DNA from: Thalassomonas viridans
GTDB lineage: Bacteria; Pseudomonadota; Gammaproteobacteria; Enterobacterales; Alteromonadaceae
DNA length: 64,000 nucleotides
Direction of reading: 5' to 3'
Assembly: GCF_000948985.2 (NCBI RefSeq)
Contig: NZ_CP059733.1
Coordinates: forward strand, 806,001 to 870,000
Made by a program: the position numbers and the translations under genes. How positions within the stretch are numbered: the stretch's first letter is position 1; the number at the start of each line of letters is the position of its first letter. The notes beneath the pieces are model-generated. The model had not been told where the DNA came from and made no database searches. It was given only the letters and a program-made list of their open reading frames with translations. Shown one piece after another: positions 1 to 10,877 of the stretch.

Positions 1-1446
1 GGCCAGGATGTCGATCGTCTGACCAGGCGCGTGTCGAAAAATCCGAAGAAACGTTTTGTTTATGTGGAGCGTAAAGTTTCACCGGCGATGGCCAATTATA
101 TTAAAGAGCTGAAGATCCCCGGCATATTCCTGCGCAAAGAGTCGAAACGTTTCTATCCTGCCGGCGAGATCAGCGCCCATGTGGTGGGCTTTACCAATGT
201 TGACGACAAAGGCATAGAAGGCATAGAGCGGGTTTACGATCAGCTGCTGACCGGGGTCGGCGGCGAAAAACAATTTCGCAAAGATGCCAAGGGGCGGAAA
301 ATTGAAATCCTCTCGGTGGAGGAAGCCCGGCCGCCGCAGGATCTGACCTTAAGCATCGACCAGCGTATCCAGGCCCTGGCCTATAAGGAATTAAAAGGGG
401 CGGTCGCCGCCTTTAAAGCCAGATCCGGCTCCGTGGTGGTGACTAATGTTCATACCGGTGAAATCCTGGCCATGGTCAACAATCCGTCCTATAACCCCAA
501 CAACCTTGCCAATACCGCCACCCACAGGCTGAGAAACCGGGCGATCACCGATGTTTTTGAACCCGGCTCGACCATGAAGCCGTTAACCGTACTGACGGCG
601 CTGGAGTTCGGCTCTGCCGAGCCGGGTACGGTTATAGATACCAATCCCGGCTGGATGCGCCTCGGGGGACGCCGGGTTTCGGATCCGAGAAACCGCGGCG
701 AGCTGAGCCTGACGGAGATTCTGGTGACTTCCTCAAATATGGGCACGACTAAACTGGCCCTGTCCGTGCCGAAAGAGTTTTTGCTGGACAAGTTTTTTGA
801 AATGGGTTTTGCCGAAGATACCGGCACCGGCCTGATCGGGGAAAGCCCTGGTATGTTGTCTGACCGCAGTCGCTGGTCCAAGTTTGAACTGGCGACCTTG
901 TCCTGGGGCCATGGCCTGGCGATCAGCCCGGTGCAGCTGGCCAGGTTCTACAGCACTTTGGCCAACGGCGGCATCAAGCGGCCGTTAAGCATACTGAAGA
1001 CCGATAAAGCGCCCGAGGGGGAGCGGGTCTTGTCCGCGCATTATACCGGCGAAGTACTGGATATGCTTGAGCATGTGGTCAAAGAAAAGGTGACCAATGC
1101 CAAGGTTGACGGCTACCGGGTCGGCGGAAAAACCGGTACTACCATCAAAGCGGTGGCCGGCGGCTACGGCAACGATTATGTCGGCACCTTTGCCGGTATC
1201 GCCCCCCTTTCCCGGCCCGAGCTGGCGGTGGTGGTGATGATTAATGAACCGGGCGGCGATCTTTATCACGGCGGCGAAATTGCCGCGCCGGTATTCTCCC
1301 GGGTAATGAAAGGTGCATTGCAGCTACTTAATATCGCCCCCGACGGTGGCGCCAGCGCCGCTTTGCCACAAAACAACGGACAAAAAACACAGGACAGACA
1401 AACGGACGCCAATATGGCGGCGGTTAAGGAGCAAGCCAATGCCTGA
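1..1446 (+). CDS. ftsI: Peptidoglycan D,D-transpeptidase FtsI (PBP3), 5' end cut by window
   Basis: Septal transpeptidase that cross-links peptidoglycan at the division site as partner of FtsW; anchored in the inner membrane with its catalytic domain in the periplasm. The frame is open from base 1, so the N-terminal membrane anchor and the first part of the pedestal domain lie outside the window; 481 residues are visible. The three penicillin-binding motifs are present in order: STMK (nt 568-579, active-site Ser), SSN (nt 730-738) and KTG (nt 1129-1137). The C-terminus is a Gln/Ala/Asn-rich tail. The stop overlaps the murE start by 8 bases, as expected in a dcw cluster. Identification is very secure; only the 5' end is missing. 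Confidence 0.97.
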   Translation, partial: GQDVDRLTRRVSKNPKKRFVYVERKVSPAMANYIKELKIPGIFLRKESKRFYPAGEISAHVVGFTNVDDKGIEGIERVYDQLLTGVGGEKQFRKDAKGRKIEILSVEEARPPQDLTLSIDQRIQALAYKELKGAVAAFKARSGSVVVTNVHTGEILAMVNNPSYNPNNLANTATHRLRNRAITDVFEPGSTMKPLTVLTALEFGSAEPGTVIDTNPGWMRLGGRRVSDPRNRGELSLTEILVTSSNMGTTKLALSVPKEFLLDKFFEMGFAEDTGTGLIGESPGMLSDRSRWSKFELATLSWGHGLAISPVQLARFYSTLANGGIKRPLSILKTDKAPEGERVLSAHYTGEVLDMLEHVVKEKVTNAKVDGYRVGGKTGTTIKAVAGGYGNDYVGTFAGIAPLSRPELAVVVMINEPGGDLYHGGEIAAPVFSRVMKGALQLLNIAPDGGASAALPQNNGQKTQDRQTDANMAAVKEQANA

Positions 1447-2977
1447 TCCTAACTACGCCATAGATCAAGCGCTTGCCCTGTTCGATATTTGTATTGACCC
1501 TGTGGCCACCGGCAACCTGGTAAACGACAGCCGGGAAATTCAGTCGGGAGATATCTTTTGTGCGGTTCTGGGCACTAACCAGGACGGCCGCCAGCATATA
1601 GAAAAAGCCGTTTTGGCGGGGGCCAAACTGGTGATCAGCCAGTGCCAGCACCATTTGCAGCACGGCAGCGTCATCAAGCGCACGTTTGGCGATACATCCG
1701 TTAACCTGGTGCAGTTTTACCAGCTCGACAGCCGCTTATATGAACTGGCCAGGGCCTATTACCGCGAGCCGCAGGCGGGCATGACGATTACCGGCATTAC
1801 CGGCACCAACGGTAAAACCAGTACCAGCCAGATCATCGCCAAGCTGCTGGCGGCGTATCGGCAAAACTGCGCCATTATCGGCACCGTAGGGGCGGGCACT
1901 TTAGATGCCCTGACACCCATCGCCAATACCACGCCGGGACCGACCCAGCTGCACCAGCTGCTGGCCGGTTTTGCCGCGCAAGATATCAGCGATGTTGCTA
2001 TGGAAGTGTCTTCGCACGCCTTAACCCAGAACCGGGTTTGCCCCGGTATGCTGGATATTGCGGTATTTACCAACCTGAGCCGCGATCATCTTGATTACCA
2101 TCAAACCATGGAAAACTACGCCGAGGCAAAATTTTCCATCTTTACCGGCAAAGCCGGACAAACCGCCATTGTTAACGGTGATGATGTCCAGGGGCGCGAA
2201 AAACTGGCTCAGTGGCCATCGGCACAGCCGGTGATCGTTTTTGGCCGCAGCGAGCATATCAAAAGTTATGATTTGTACCTGCGCGCCTCACAGATTAAGG
2301 CGGACAACCGGGGTACGGCTTTTGCCCTGGAAACGCATCTGGGCAACTTTGAAATTAACAGTCCGCTGATGGGAGACTTTAATGTCGATAACCTGCTGGC
2401 GGCGATAGCGGTACTGGTGGCGAAAGGTTTGCCGCTGGAGCCGCTGACAGAAGCGGTCAAAACCCTTACCCCTATCCTCGGCCGCATGGAAAATATCAGT
2501 GCGCCGGGCAAGGCAACCGCCGTGGTGGATTACGCCCATACGCCGGATGCCCTGGAAAAAGCCTTGCAGGCATGCCGCCGCCATTGCCAGGGGCAATTAT
2601 GGCTGGTGTTCGGCTGCGGCGGCGACCGGGATAAAGGCAAGCGCCCGGAGATGGGCAAAATAGGGGAACAGTTGGCGGATCATGTGGTGATAACCAACGA
2701 CAACCCCAGGCATGAGGCGGCAGAATTAATCGCCAGCGATATTTTAGCCGGTTGCCAAAAATCGGAAAAGATCACCCTGATCCTCGACCGGGCCCAGGCG
2801 GTGCGGTCGGTATTGTCGCGGGCCAAAGCCGAAGACATGGTACTGCTGGCGGGTAAGGGACATGAAGATTACATCATTTTAGGTGATGAAAAAATCGAAT
2901 ATAACGAACGTGAACTGGTGCTCGACTTTTTCTCCGGGGAGAGCGGCGAAAAAGATCAAAACGAAAGCCGTTCATGA
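1439..2977 (+). CDS. murE: UDP-N-acetylmuramoyl-tripeptide synthetase MurE (meso-DAP adding)
   Basis: Cytoplasmic Mur ligase adding the third stem residue to UDP-MurNAc-L-Ala-D-Glu. The Mur ligase ATP loop GTNGKT is near residue 115 and the DNPR motif, the meso-diaminopimelate specificity signature of MurE, is seen near residue 422 (TNDNPRHEA). About 512 residues, normal for the family. The start is taken at ATG 1439 rather than the longer upstream frame because AAGGAG (1426-1431) sits 7 bases before it and the upstream part lies inside ftsI. The end overlaps a small ORF by ATGA. Part of the dcw operon. Confidence 0.97.
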   Translation: MPDPNYAIDQALALFDICIDPVATGNLVNDSREIQSGDIFCAVLGTNQDGRQHIEKAVLAGAKLVISQCQHHLQHGSVIKRTFGDTSVNLVQFYQLDSRLYELARAYYREPQAGMTITGITGTNGKTSTSQIIAKLLAAYRQNCAIIGTVGAGTLDALTPIANTTPGPTQLHQLLAGFAAQDISDVAMEVSSHALTQNRVCPGMLDIAVFTNLSRDHLDYHQTMENYAEAKFSIFTGKAGQTAIVNGDDVQGREKLAQWPSAQPVIVFGRSEHIKSYDLYLRASQIKADNRGTAFALETHLGNFEINSPLMGDFNVDNLLAAIAVLVAKGLPLEPLTEAVKTLTPILGRMENISAPGKATAVVDYAHTPDALEKALQACRRHCQGQLWLVFGCGGDRDKGKRPEMGKIGEQLADHVVITNDNPRHEAAELIASDILAGCQKSEKITLILDRAQAVRSVLSRAKAEDMVLLAGKGHEDYIILGDEKIEYNERELVLDFFSGESGEKDQNESRS

Positions 2978-3168
2978 ACTTTTTAGCATTACCTTTCTCG
3001 TTAAATGAGAAGGCGGATTTTAGGCCGGCATCGAGCGCCGGTGGTAAAGGAAGTACTGTTATTACAAAGCATTACAGTTTAATGAACAATGAAAAAGCAG
3101 ATGTTAGTATGCGTTATCTGGTACGTGATTACTTTCAACGACTTTGTCTAAGCGAGAGTGAACGATGA
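2974..3168 (+). CDS. Small ORF coupled between murE and murF, possibly a real gene
   Basis: A 64-codon frame fills the otherwise empty 187-base gap between murE and murF. Its ATG overlaps the murE stop (ATGA, 2974-2977) and its TGA overlaps the murF start (ATGA, 3165-3168), the same arrangement used between other genes of this cluster. The protein has no membrane segment or known motif; the pentapeptide NEKAD occurs twice (residues about 12-16 and 40-44), and the C-terminus is charged. The start has only a weak ribosome site. It could be a small unrecognised protein, or a frame kept open so that ribosomes run from murE into murF. I do not recognise it, and chance is not excluded. Confidence 0.4.
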   Translation: MNFLALPFSLNEKADFRPASSAGGKGSTVITKHYSLMNNEKADVSMRYLVRDYFQRLCLSESER

Positions 3169-4550
3169 TCAGTTTACCTTTATCTGAAATAGCGGGCGCC
3201 ACCGGGGGAAGCCTGGTGGGCAAAGACATTAGCGTAGGCCAAATCGGCACCGACAGCCGGGCGCTTAATACAGGCGATGTGTTCCTGGCGCTGAAGGGGC
3301 CTAATTTTGACGGCCACCGCTTTATCGAGCAGGTGGTGGAGCTGGGCTGCAGCGCGGTGATTGTCGATCACCAGGTAGACTGTGACGTACCTCAGGTTGT
3401 GGTGGCAGATACCCGTATTGCCCTAGGCAAGATCGGGGCTTATGTCAAGGCGAAAGTGGCGCCGAAAACCGTGGGTATTACCGGCAGCAGCGGCAAGACC
3501 ACGGTAAAAGAAATGGTGGCGGCTATCTTGTCCCGTTTGGGTAAGGTATTGGCAACCAAGGGCAACTTTAATAATGATATCGGTGTGCCGCTGACCCTGC
3601 TGCGCCTTGAAGAGCAGCATGAGTATGCGGTGATCGAAATGGGCGCCAACCATATCGGGGAGATCGCCTATACCACGGCCCTGGTGTCGCCGGATGTGGC
3701 CATGATCAACAATATCGCCGCTGCACATCTGGAAGGTTTCGGTGATTTATGCGGCGTGGCCAGAGCCAAGGGGGAGATCTTTGAAGGTTTGCCCGAGGGC
3801 GGCGTCGCCATTTATAACCAGGATTGCAAATATGCCCATAAATGGCAGTGGCGGCTGACGGACAAGACCGTACGCCGTTTCTCCTGTACCGATGAAGCCA
3901 GCTGTTACAGCTCAAATGTCCGTCTCGATGAAAGTGGCTGTGCCCGGTTTACCTTAAATACCCGGGAAGGCCAGGCGGATATCCAGCTGACGGTGCCGGG
4001 TAAGCATAATGTCTGCAATGCGGTGGCCGCAGCCACGGTCACCCTGGAGTTGGGGGCGAGCCTGGAAGACATACGTTTGGGGCTGATGCAGATGTCGCCG
4101 GTGAACGGCCGCCTGAATTTGCTTGAGCTTAAGGGTAATTGCCGGTTAATCGACGATACCTATAACGCCAATGTCGAGTCTATTAAGGCGGGCATAGAAT
4201 TGCTTGCCAGCTATCCCGGCGTACGGGTGCTGGTGCTGGGGGATATGGGGGAACTGGGCTCGGAAGCGCGCAGTTACCACCAGGAAGTGGGGGAATTTGC
4301 CAAATCCCAGGGCATAGATTTTCTGTTTACTTTGGGGGTACTGAGTCAGAGTACGGCGGATGCCTTTAAAGAAAACGGCCGTCATTTCAGTTCGCGCGAG
4401 CAGCTGGTGACGACTTTGGCGCAAACACTAAACAACGAATCCGGACCTATTTCCATTTTGGTTAAAGGTTCACGCAGTGCGCATATGGAACATGTTGTAC
4501 AGGAAATAATAGCCTGGCGGAACGGCCAGCCTCAACAGGAACATGTCTGA
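3165..4550 (+). CDS. murF: UDP-MurNAc-tripeptide--D-Ala-D-Ala ligase MurF
   Basis: Adds the D-Ala-D-Ala dipeptide to UDP-MurNAc-tripeptide, the last cytoplasmic step before lipid I. The ATP loop GSSGKTT is near residue 106, followed by the family DTYNAN motif near residue 330. 461 residues, full length. ATG 3165 overlaps the stop of the preceding small ORF; the ribosome site in front is weak (GAGAG at 3153-3157), which fits translational coupling. The stop shares one base with the mraY start. Confidence 0.97.
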   Translation: MISLPLSEIAGATGGSLVGKDISVGQIGTDSRALNTGDVFLALKGPNFDGHRFIEQVVELGCSAVIVDHQVDCDVPQVVVADTRIALGKIGAYVKAKVAPKTVGITGSSGKTTVKEMVAAILSRLGKVLATKGNFNNDIGVPLTLLRLEEQHEYAVIEMGANHIGEIAYTTALVSPDVAMINNIAAAHLEGFGDLCGVARAKGEIFEGLPEGGVAIYNQDCKYAHKWQWRLTDKTVRRFSCTDEASCYSSNVRLDESGCARFTLNTREGQADIQLTVPGKHNVCNAVAAATVTLELGASLEDIRLGLMQMSPVNGRLNLLELKGNCRLIDDTYNANVESIKAGIELLASYPGVRVLVLGDMGELGSEARSYHQEVGEFAKSQGIDFLFTLGVLSQSTADAFKENGRHFSSREQLVTTLAQTLNNESGPISILVKGSRSAHMEHVVQEIIAWRNGQPQQEHV

Positions 4551-5632
4551 TGCTACTTTGGTTAGGGGAGTTTTTAACCCAATATTACTCCGGGTTTAAC
4601 GTTTTTTCTTATCTGACCTTCAGGGCGATTGTCAGTACTTTGACCGCGTTGGGGATTTCCCTGTACTTTGGTCCCAAGCTGATCCGCGGCCTGCAAAAAA
4701 TGCAGATTGGCCAGACGGTGCGTGATGACGGCCCGGAAAGCCATTTATCCAAGTCAGGCACCCCAACCATGGGGGGCATTTTGATCTTGGGGTCGATTAT
4801 CGCCAGCGTATTGCTGTGGGGAGACCTGCATAACGCTTATGTCTGGGTGGTGTTGTTTGTGGTTGCCAGTTTCGGCTTGATCGGCTTTGTCGATGATTAC
4901 CGCAAGGTGATCCGCAAGGACTCCAACGGCCTGATCGCCCGCTGGAAGTATTTCTGGCAAACCGTGGTGGGTTTAGGCACGGCGCTTTTCCTGTACTGGT
5001 TTGCCCAGGGACCGGAAGAAACTGCGCTGCTGATCCCTTTTATTAAAGACGTGTTGCCGCAGCTGGGGATATTTTATGTGGTGCTCTGCTACTTTGTTAT
5101 CGTCGGCACCAGCAATGCGGTGAATCTCACCGATGGCCTGGACGGCCTGGCGATAGTACCCACCATCATGGTGGCGGGGGCGTTTGCCATTTTTGCTTAT
5201 ATGACGGGGAATGCCAATTTCTCTTCATATCTGAATATTCCCCATATTGCCCTGGCCAGTGAGCTGGTGGTGGTGTGTACCGCGATAGTGGGGGCCGGTT
5301 TAGGTTTCCTTTGGTTTAACACCTACCCGGCGCAGGTTTTTATGGGGGATGTCGGTTCCCTGGCCCTGGGGGCGGCGCTTGGAGTGATTGCCGTACTGGT
5401 ACGCCAGGAGCTGGTGTTGTTTATTATGGGAGGCGTGTTTGTGATGGAAACCGTTTCCGTGATCCTCCAGGTAGGCTCGTATAAATTACGGGGCCAGCGG
5501 ATCTTCCGCATGGCGCCCATTCACCATCATTATGAATTAAAAGGCTGGCCTGAGCCCAGAGTAATTGTCCGTTTCTGGATCATGTCCCTGGTGCTGGTGC
5601 TGGTTGGCCTGGCAACGCTTAAGTTAAGATAA
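4550..5632 (+). CDS. mraY: Phospho-MurNAc-pentapeptide transferase MraY
   Basis: Integral inner-membrane enzyme that moves phospho-MurNAc-pentapeptide to undecaprenyl phosphate, giving lipid I. 360 residues, same length as E. coli MraY, with about ten hydrophobic segments. Family motifs are visible: the acidic FVDDYRK segment near residue 107, [13 protein letters not shown] near residue 188 and the HHHYEL motif near residue 325. The start shares one base with the murF stop. No doubt on function. Confidence 0.97.
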   Translation: MLLWLGEFLTQYYSGFNVFSYLTFRAIVSTLTALGISLYFGPKLIRGLQKMQIGQTVRDDGPESHLSKSGTPTMGGILILGSIIASVLLWGDLHNAYVWVVLFVVASFGLIGFVDDYRKVIRKDSNGLIARWKYFWQTVVGLGTALFLYWFAQGPEETALLIPFIKDVLPQLGIFYVVLCYFVIVGTSNAVNLTDGLDGLAIVPTIMVAGAFAIFAYMTGNANFSSYLNIPHIALASELVVVCTAIVGAGLGFLWFNTYPAQVFMGDVGSLALGAALGVIAVLVRQELVLFIMGGVFVMETVSVILQVGSYKLRGQRIFRMAPIHHHYELKGWPEPRVIVRFWIMSLVLVLVGLATLKLR

Positions 5633-5657
5633 TAGTTAAGATAAAAGTTACTACTTG

Positions 5658-7064
5658 ATGACAAAAGTTACCGCACATATTCCGCCTGAGCTGTTAAAGC
5701 AATTGACAGGCAAGCGCATCCTGATACTGGGTCTGGGGCAAACAGGGTTATCCTGTGCCCGTTTCCTGGTCTCTTGCGGGCTGAAATTTGCGGTTAACGA
5801 CAGCCGTGAAAAGGCGGTTGACGAAACAACTTTTAAGCGCGATTACCCGGGGTGCTGCCTGGTACAGGGAAAATGGGATAGTGAGCAGATCGCCTCGGCT
5901 GAGCTTATCCTGGCAAGTCCCGGTATAGATATGGCGCAGGAGGTGATTGCCGGTGCCGTTTCCCCGGATTGTATGGTGTGGGGAGATGTCGAATTCTTTT
6001 CCCGTATCAGCGAGATACCTGTGATTGCCGTAACCGGCTCTAATGGTAAATCTACCGTGGTTTCCCTGTTGGCTCATCTGGCTGACTCTCTGGGCAAAAA
6101 TGCGGCTTTAGGCGGCAATGTCGGGGTGCCGGTATTAGATCTGCTTAAACAGGCACCTGAATTGCTGATACTGGAGCTGTCGAGTTTTCAGCTGGAAACC
6201 ATCAGCAGTATGAAGCCGCTGGCGGCTTCGGTATTGAACCTCAGCGACGATCACCTGGAACGTCACCTGACCATGGAAAATTACCGGAATATCAAGCAAA
6301 AGATTTACCGTCAGGCCGGTGTTGCCGTGATCAACCGCGATGATAACGCCACCTGGGTGAATGAGGAAGCTTTTGGCGGTAAGGTGATTTCCTTTGGCAG
6401 CGATGCCCCGCAAGAGGGGCATTTTGGCCTGGCGACAATCAATGAGCAATTGACCCTGATGTACGGGGCGCAAGCTTTAGTGGCGGTAAGGGAGCTGCCG
6501 CTGTCGGGAGCGCACAATGCCCTTAATTGCCTGGCGGTACTGGCCTTAGGGTTAAGCGCCGGCTGGCTGCTGGAGGATATGCTTAGCCACCTGGGCAGTT
6601 TTACCGGCCTGGAACACAGGTGCCAGGCACTGAAAACCAACGACGATATCTTGTGGATCAATGACTCGAAAGCCACCAATGTCGGCGCAACCATAGCGGC
6701 GATTTCCGGCCTGGCGCAAACCAAAAATGCCGGCCAGCAACTGATTTTAATCGCCGGCGGCGACGGTAAGGGGGCAGATTTCACCCCGTTGCAACCTTTG
6801 CTGCAACGTGATGTGAATAAGTTAATTACCTTAGGTAAAGACGGCGATCAGTTGGCGGCATTAACCGCAAACAGCCACAAGGTTGATGATCTTAAGCAGG
6901 CGGTGGAGCTTGCCGGGAAAGCGGCTAAGCCGGGGGATATAGTCTTGTTATCGCCTGCCTGCTCCAGCCTGGATATGTTCACAAACTTTGCCGTGCGCGG
7001 TCAGGTTTTTGCCGATGCCGTACAGGCTTATGTTGCCCAACAAGCGCCGGAGGCAAGTACATGA
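5658..7064 (+). CDS. murD: UDP-MurNAc-L-alanine--D-glutamate ligase MurD
   Basis: Cytoplasmic Mur ligase adding D-Glu to UDP-MurNAc-L-Ala. An N-terminal Rossmann-like segment (GLGQTGLS) is followed by the ATP loop GSNGKST and the Mur ligase motifs NLSDDHLERH and NDSKATN. About 468 residues. ATG 5658 is preferred over the TTG one codon earlier. A 25-base gap separates it from mraY; its stop overlaps the ftsW start by ATGA. Confidence 0.96.
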   Translation: MTKVTAHIPPELLKQLTGKRILILGLGQTGLSCARFLVSCGLKFAVNDSREKAVDETTFKRDYPGCCLVQGKWDSEQIASAELILASPGIDMAQEVIAGAVSPDCMVWGDVEFFSRISEIPVIAVTGSNGKSTVVSLLAHLADSLGKNAALGGNVGVPVLDLLKQAPELLILELSSFQLETISSMKPLAASVLNLSDDHLERHLTMENYRNIKQKIYRQAGVAVINRDDNATWVNEEAFGGKVISFGSDAPQEGHFGLATINEQLTLMYGAQALVAVRELPLSGAHNALNCLAVLALGLSAGWLLEDMLSHLGSFTGLEHRCQALKTNDDILWINDSKATNVGATIAAISGLAQTKNAGQQLILIAGGDGKGADFTPLQPLLQRDVNKLITLGKDGDQLAALTANSHKVDDLKQAVELAGKAAKPGDIVLLSPACSSLDMFTNFAVRGQVFADAVQAYVAQQAPEAST

Positions 7065-8296
7065 TGGCCTCCTTATCGCAAATGAATGTATTTAAAGGCT
7101 TGGGCTCGGTAATGAGTTCGGTAATGGGCTCGGTAAAAATACCCGGCTGGCTGAGCCTGAGTTCAGCGCCAAGCACCACGTTTGACCGCAGCTATCTGAT
7201 CCTGGTTATTGCCATGTATATGATAGGGCTGGTGATGGTGGCCAGCTCTTCTATGCCGGTGGCGGAGCGGTTATTCGATAATCCGTTCCATTTTGTTATC
7301 CGTCATATGATTTATATCGTGCTCAGTATAGGTATTGCCGTGGCGACCTTGCAGCTGCCGATGAGCTGGTGGCAAAAATCCAGCGGCGGCTTGTTACTGC
7401 TGGCCATGGTGTTATTGCTGATCGTGTTATTGATAGGCCGCTCGGTAAACGGCGCTACCCGCTGGATTGTGCTGGGGCCCATCACCATACAGGCGGCGGA
7501 GCCGGCCAAGCTGTTTTTCTTCTGTTACCTGTCGGCTTACCTGGTCAGGCGGCGCGACGAAGTGATGGAAAACTTTAAAGGCTTCCTTAAACCTTTGGTG
7601 GTGTTTTTCTTTTTGGCGCTGATGTTACTGGCCCAGCCGGATCTCGGTACTATTATCGTGATGTTTGTCACTACCTTTGGCCTGCTGTTCCTGGCCGGAG
7701 CTAAGCTATGGCAGTTTATCGGCATCGCTTCTGTCGGCGTCACGGCCTTGTCTTTGCTGGCGATTTTTGAGCCTTACCGCTGGCGGCGTATTACCAGCTT
7801 CCTTGATCCCTGGCAGGATCCTTTCGGCAGCGGTTACCAGCTGACCCAGTCGCTGATGGCCTATGGCCGCGGGGAAGTGTTCGGCCAGGGACTGGGTAAT
7901 AGTATCCAGAAACTGGAGTATTTGCCGGAAGCCCATACCGATTTTGTTATGGCGGTGCTGGCGGAAGAATTCGGTTTTATCGGCATCAGCGTGGTCTTAT
8001 TGCTGAGCTTTATTCTGGTGATTAAGGCGCTTATGCTCGGCCGTCAGGCGCTGGCACAAGAGAAATTTTTTGAAGGCTACTTTGCCTATGCCATCGGCAT
8101 CTGGATGAGCTTCCAGGCTGCGGTTAATGTCGGCGCCAGCGCCGGTATAGTACCCACCAAAGGCTTGACCATGCCGCTGATCAGCTATGGCGGCAGCTCT
8201 ATGATTATTATGACCATTGCCGTGGTGGTGCTGATCCGTATCGATCATGAGATCCGGCTGCAAAGCATTCAGGCAACTTCCGGGGGGCGAAAATGA
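7061..8296 (+). CDS. ftsW: Septal peptidoglycan polymerase FtsW (SEDS family)
   Basis: SEDS-family glycosyltransferase that polymerises lipid II at the septum together with FtsI. 411 residues with about ten hydrophobic segments after a 45-residue cytoplasmic N-terminus. SEDS signatures are present: the PEAHTDF loop near residue 287 and the GIVPTKGLTMPLISYGGS block near residue 363. GGAGG (7049-7053) precedes the start; a second ATG follows at 7064, so the true first residue is uncertain by one codon. ATGA overlap with murG. Confidence 0.96.
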   Translation: MMASLSQMNVFKGLGSVMSSVMGSVKIPGWLSLSSAPSTTFDRSYLILVIAMYMIGLVMVASSSMPVAERLFDNPFHFVIRHMIYIVLSIGIAVATLQLPMSWWQKSSGGLLLLAMVLLLIVLLIGRSVNGATRWIVLGPITIQAAEPAKLFFFCYLSAYLVRRRDEVMENFKGFLKPLVVFFFLALMLLAQPDLGTIIVMFVTTFGLLFLAGAKLWQFIGIASVGVTALSLLAIFEPYRWRRITSFLDPWQDPFGSGYQLTQSLMAYGRGEVFGQGLGNSIQKLEYLPEAHTDFVMAVLAEEFGFIGISVVLLLSFILVIKALMLGRQALAQEKFFEGYFAYAIGIWMSFQAAVNVGASAGIVPTKGLTMPLISYGGSSMIIMTIAVVVLIRIDHEIRLQSIQATSGGRK

Positions 8297-9423
8297 CTCA
8301 GTCTGTTGTGCCTCCGAAAAAGGCCAATAAAGTGAACCCGGATGCTCCTACCTTGTTGGTGATGGCGGGCGGCACCGGCGGCCATATTTTTCCGGGCATT
8401 GCGGTTGCGCAGCACCTTGAGACCCGGGGCTGGAATATCCATTGGCTCGGCACTGCCGAGCGTATGGAAGCCAGGATAGTGCCGGAGCATGGTTATCCTA
8501 TCTCTTTCATTAACATCAGCGGTTTGAGAGGGAAAGGCGTAAAAGGCTGGCTGAAGCTGCCGTTTAACCTTATCCGTTCGCTATGGCAGTCCATGGCGAT
8601 TATCCATGAGGTGAAACCGGATGTGGTACTCGGCATGGGCGGTTATGCCAGCGGTCCGGGCGGAGTCGCCGCCTGGTTCATGAGAAAACCTTTGGTGTTA
8701 CATGAGCAAAATGCCGTAGCGGGCATGAGCAATCGACTACTGGCAAAAGTTGCGACTAAAGTATTAGCGGCGTTCCCCGGTGCATATGATGCCAAGGTGA
8801 ATTGTCAGGTTGTGGGTAACCCTGTGCGCCGGACCATAGCCGATAAGGATGCAGAGCCGGAGCTTTCAGAAACAAGTGTATCAGGTAAAAAAATCCTGAT
8901 TGTTGGCGGCAGCCTTGGCGCGAAAGTACTGAACGATGTTGTACCTGCAGCCGTGTCTAAGCTGGAACAGCCGGTGCAGGTATGGCACCAAAGCGGCGCC
9001 AATAATAAAGAGGCGGTATTGTCAGCCTATCAAAATGCCGGTGTGGACGCGCAGCAGATACGAGTCGGTGATTTTATTGATGATATGGCCGCCGCCTACC
9101 GCTGGGCGGATTTAGTGATTTGCCGCGCCGGGGCGTTAACGGTTTCCGAGCTGGCGATGGCGGGCAAGGCGGCGATTTTTGTGCCCCTGCCTCATGCGGT
9201 GGATGATCACCAGACAAAAAATGCAATGTATTTAGTGGCGCGGGGCGCGGCTAAATTGTTGCCGCAAAAAGAATTTAATGCAACCGCCCTGGCTGAGATG
9301 CTAAGCGGGCTTTTCACTGACGACCGGGAGATAGAGGCCATGGCCGAGGCAGCGATAGCCGCGGCCCATAGCGATGCCACCGATACCGTCAGCAATATCT
9401 GCCAGGGGTTGTTAGCACAATGA
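8293..9423 (+). CDS. murG: UDP-GlcNAc--lipid I GlcNAc transferase MurG
   Basis: Peripheral inner-membrane GT-B glycosyltransferase converting lipid I to lipid II. The N-terminal G-loop [10 protein letters not shown] is near residue 26, the HEQNAVAG motif near 136, and the second G-loop GGSLGA near 203. 376 residues, a little longer than E. coli because of a lysine-rich N-terminal extension of about 20 residues. A G-rich ribosome site (8282-8287) precedes ATG 8293. Overlaps ftsW and murC by ATGA. Confidence 0.97.
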   Translation: MTQSVVPPKKANKVNPDAPTLLVMAGGTGGHIFPGIAVAQHLETRGWNIHWLGTAERMEARIVPEHGYPISFINISGLRGKGVKGWLKLPFNLIRSLWQSMAIIHEVKPDVVLGMGGYASGPGGVAAWFMRKPLVLHEQNAVAGMSNRLLAKVATKVLAAFPGAYDAKVNCQVVGNPVRRTIADKDAEPELSETSVSGKKILIVGGSLGAKVLNDVVPAAVSKLEQPVQVWHQSGANNKEAVLSAYQNAGVDAQQIRVGDFIDDMAAAYRWADLVICRAGALTVSELAMAGKAAIFVPLPHAVDDHQTKNAMYLVARGAAKLLPQKEFNATALAEMLSGLFTDDREIEAMAEAAIAAAHSDATDTVSNICQGLLAQ

Positions 9424-10877
9424 GTAATTTAATGACGAGTTTAGAGAATAACAGTGCCCCGATTAAGGTGCCTGAAATGCGCCGGGTGAAACAAATTCAT
9501 TTTGTCGGTATCGGCGGCGCCGGTATGGGCGGTATCGCCGAGGTTTTATTAAATGAAGGTTACCGCATCTCAGGCTCGGATATCAGTGAAAATGCCGTGG
9601 TAAAACGCCTGCGGGGGCTGGGAGCCGATATCCATTTAGGGCATAGTGCCGACAATATCAGCGGCGCTAGCGTGATCGTGGTTTCTACCGCGATAGACAG
9701 CACCAATCCCGAGTTAGTAGCGGCGGCAGAGCAGCGTATTCCCGTGGTGCGCCGGGCTGAAATGCTGGCGGAACTAATGCGTTTCCGTCACGGGGTGGCG
9801 ATTGCCGGTACCCATGGCAAAACCACCACTACCAGTTTGATCGCCAGTATTTTTGGCGAAGCGGGCTTAGATCCTACTTTTGTGATCGGCGGTTTGCTTA
9901 ACAGCGCCGGTACCAATGCCAGGCTAGGTAGCAGCCGTTACCTGATTGCCGAAGCCGATGAAAGTGATGCGTCTTTTTTACATCTCCAGCCTATGGTGGC
10001 CGTGGTGACCAATATCGACCAGGACCATATGGAAACTTACCAGGGAGATTTTGAAAAACTTAAAGACACTTATATCGAGTTCCTGCATAATTTGCCGTTT
10101 TACGGTGTCGCCGTGGTTTGTATAGACAACCCGGTAGTGCGGGAAATTTTACCCCGGATATCGCGCCAGGTGATCACCTACGGCTTTAGTGAAGATGCGG
10201 ATATCCGCGCGGTAGATTACCGGCAGGCGCAGGGCAGCAGTTCTTTTACCGTGCTGATGCCGGAGCGGGAGCCGATGAAGCTCAGCGTTAACCTGCCGGG
10301 CGAGCACAATGTATTAAATGCCCTGGCGGGTATTGCCGTGGCGCTGGATGAAGGGCTGGAACAAAAAGCGATTTGCAAGGCATTAAGTGAATTTGAAGGC
10401 ATAGGCCGTCGCTTTGAATTATTAGCACAGCTAGAAACAGACGAAGGTGAAATGCAGCTGGTGGATGACTATGGTCATCATCCCAGTGAAGTGGCGGCAA
10501 CCATTGCCGCCATGCGCAACGGCTGGCCGGACAAACGCCTGGTGATGGTGTTCCAGCCCCACAGGTATTCGCGCACCCGGGATTTATATGAAGACTTTGT
10601 CGAGGTGTTATCGGAAGTCGATTGCCTGCTACTGCTGGATGTTTATGCCGCCGGTGAAGCACCGATAGTCTCGGCGGACAGTAAGAGTTTAACCCGCTCT
10701 ATCCGTCAGCGGGGCAAGCTGGAGCCTATTTATGTCAGTGACGCCGCTAAATTGCCCGAGCTTTTGGCGGCGCAATTACAGGACGGCGATATGGTGATTA
10801 CCCAGGGCGCGGGCAATATCGGCGCTGTGGCGCGTGAACTGGCAAGCCACCCTCTGCTCAACGGAGGGAAGAATTAA
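9420..10877 (+). CDS. murC: UDP-N-acetylmuramate--L-alanine ligase MurC
   Basis: First Mur ligase of the pathway, adding L-Ala to UDP-MurNAc in the cytoplasm. Shows the N-terminal UDP-binding [12 protein letters not shown] segment, the ATP loop GTHGKTTTT near residue 125, and the [10 protein letters not shown] motif near residue 348. 485 residues, full length. Start overlaps murG by ATGA, stop shares one base with the ddlB start. Confidence 0.97.
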   Translation: MSNLMTSLENNSAPIKVPEMRRVKQIHFVGIGGAGMGGIAEVLLNEGYRISGSDISENAVVKRLRGLGADIHLGHSADNISGASVIVVSTAIDSTNPELVAAAEQRIPVVRRAEMLAELMRFRHGVAIAGTHGKTTTTSLIASIFGEAGLDPTFVIGGLLNSAGTNARLGSSRYLIAEADESDASFLHLQPMVAVVTNIDQDHMETYQGDFEKLKDTYIEFLHNLPFYGVAVVCIDNPVVREILPRISRQVITYGFSEDADIRAVDYRQAQGSSSFTVLMPEREPMKLSVNLPGEHNVLNALAGIAVALDEGLEQKAICKALSEFEGIGRRFELLAQLETDEGEMQLVDDYGHHPSEVAATIAAMRNGWPDKRLVMVFQPHRYSRTRDLYEDFVEVLSEVDCLLLLDVYAAGEAPIVSADSKSLTRSIRQRGKLEPIYVSDAAKLPELLAAQLQDGDMVITQGAGNIGAVARELASHPLLNGGKN

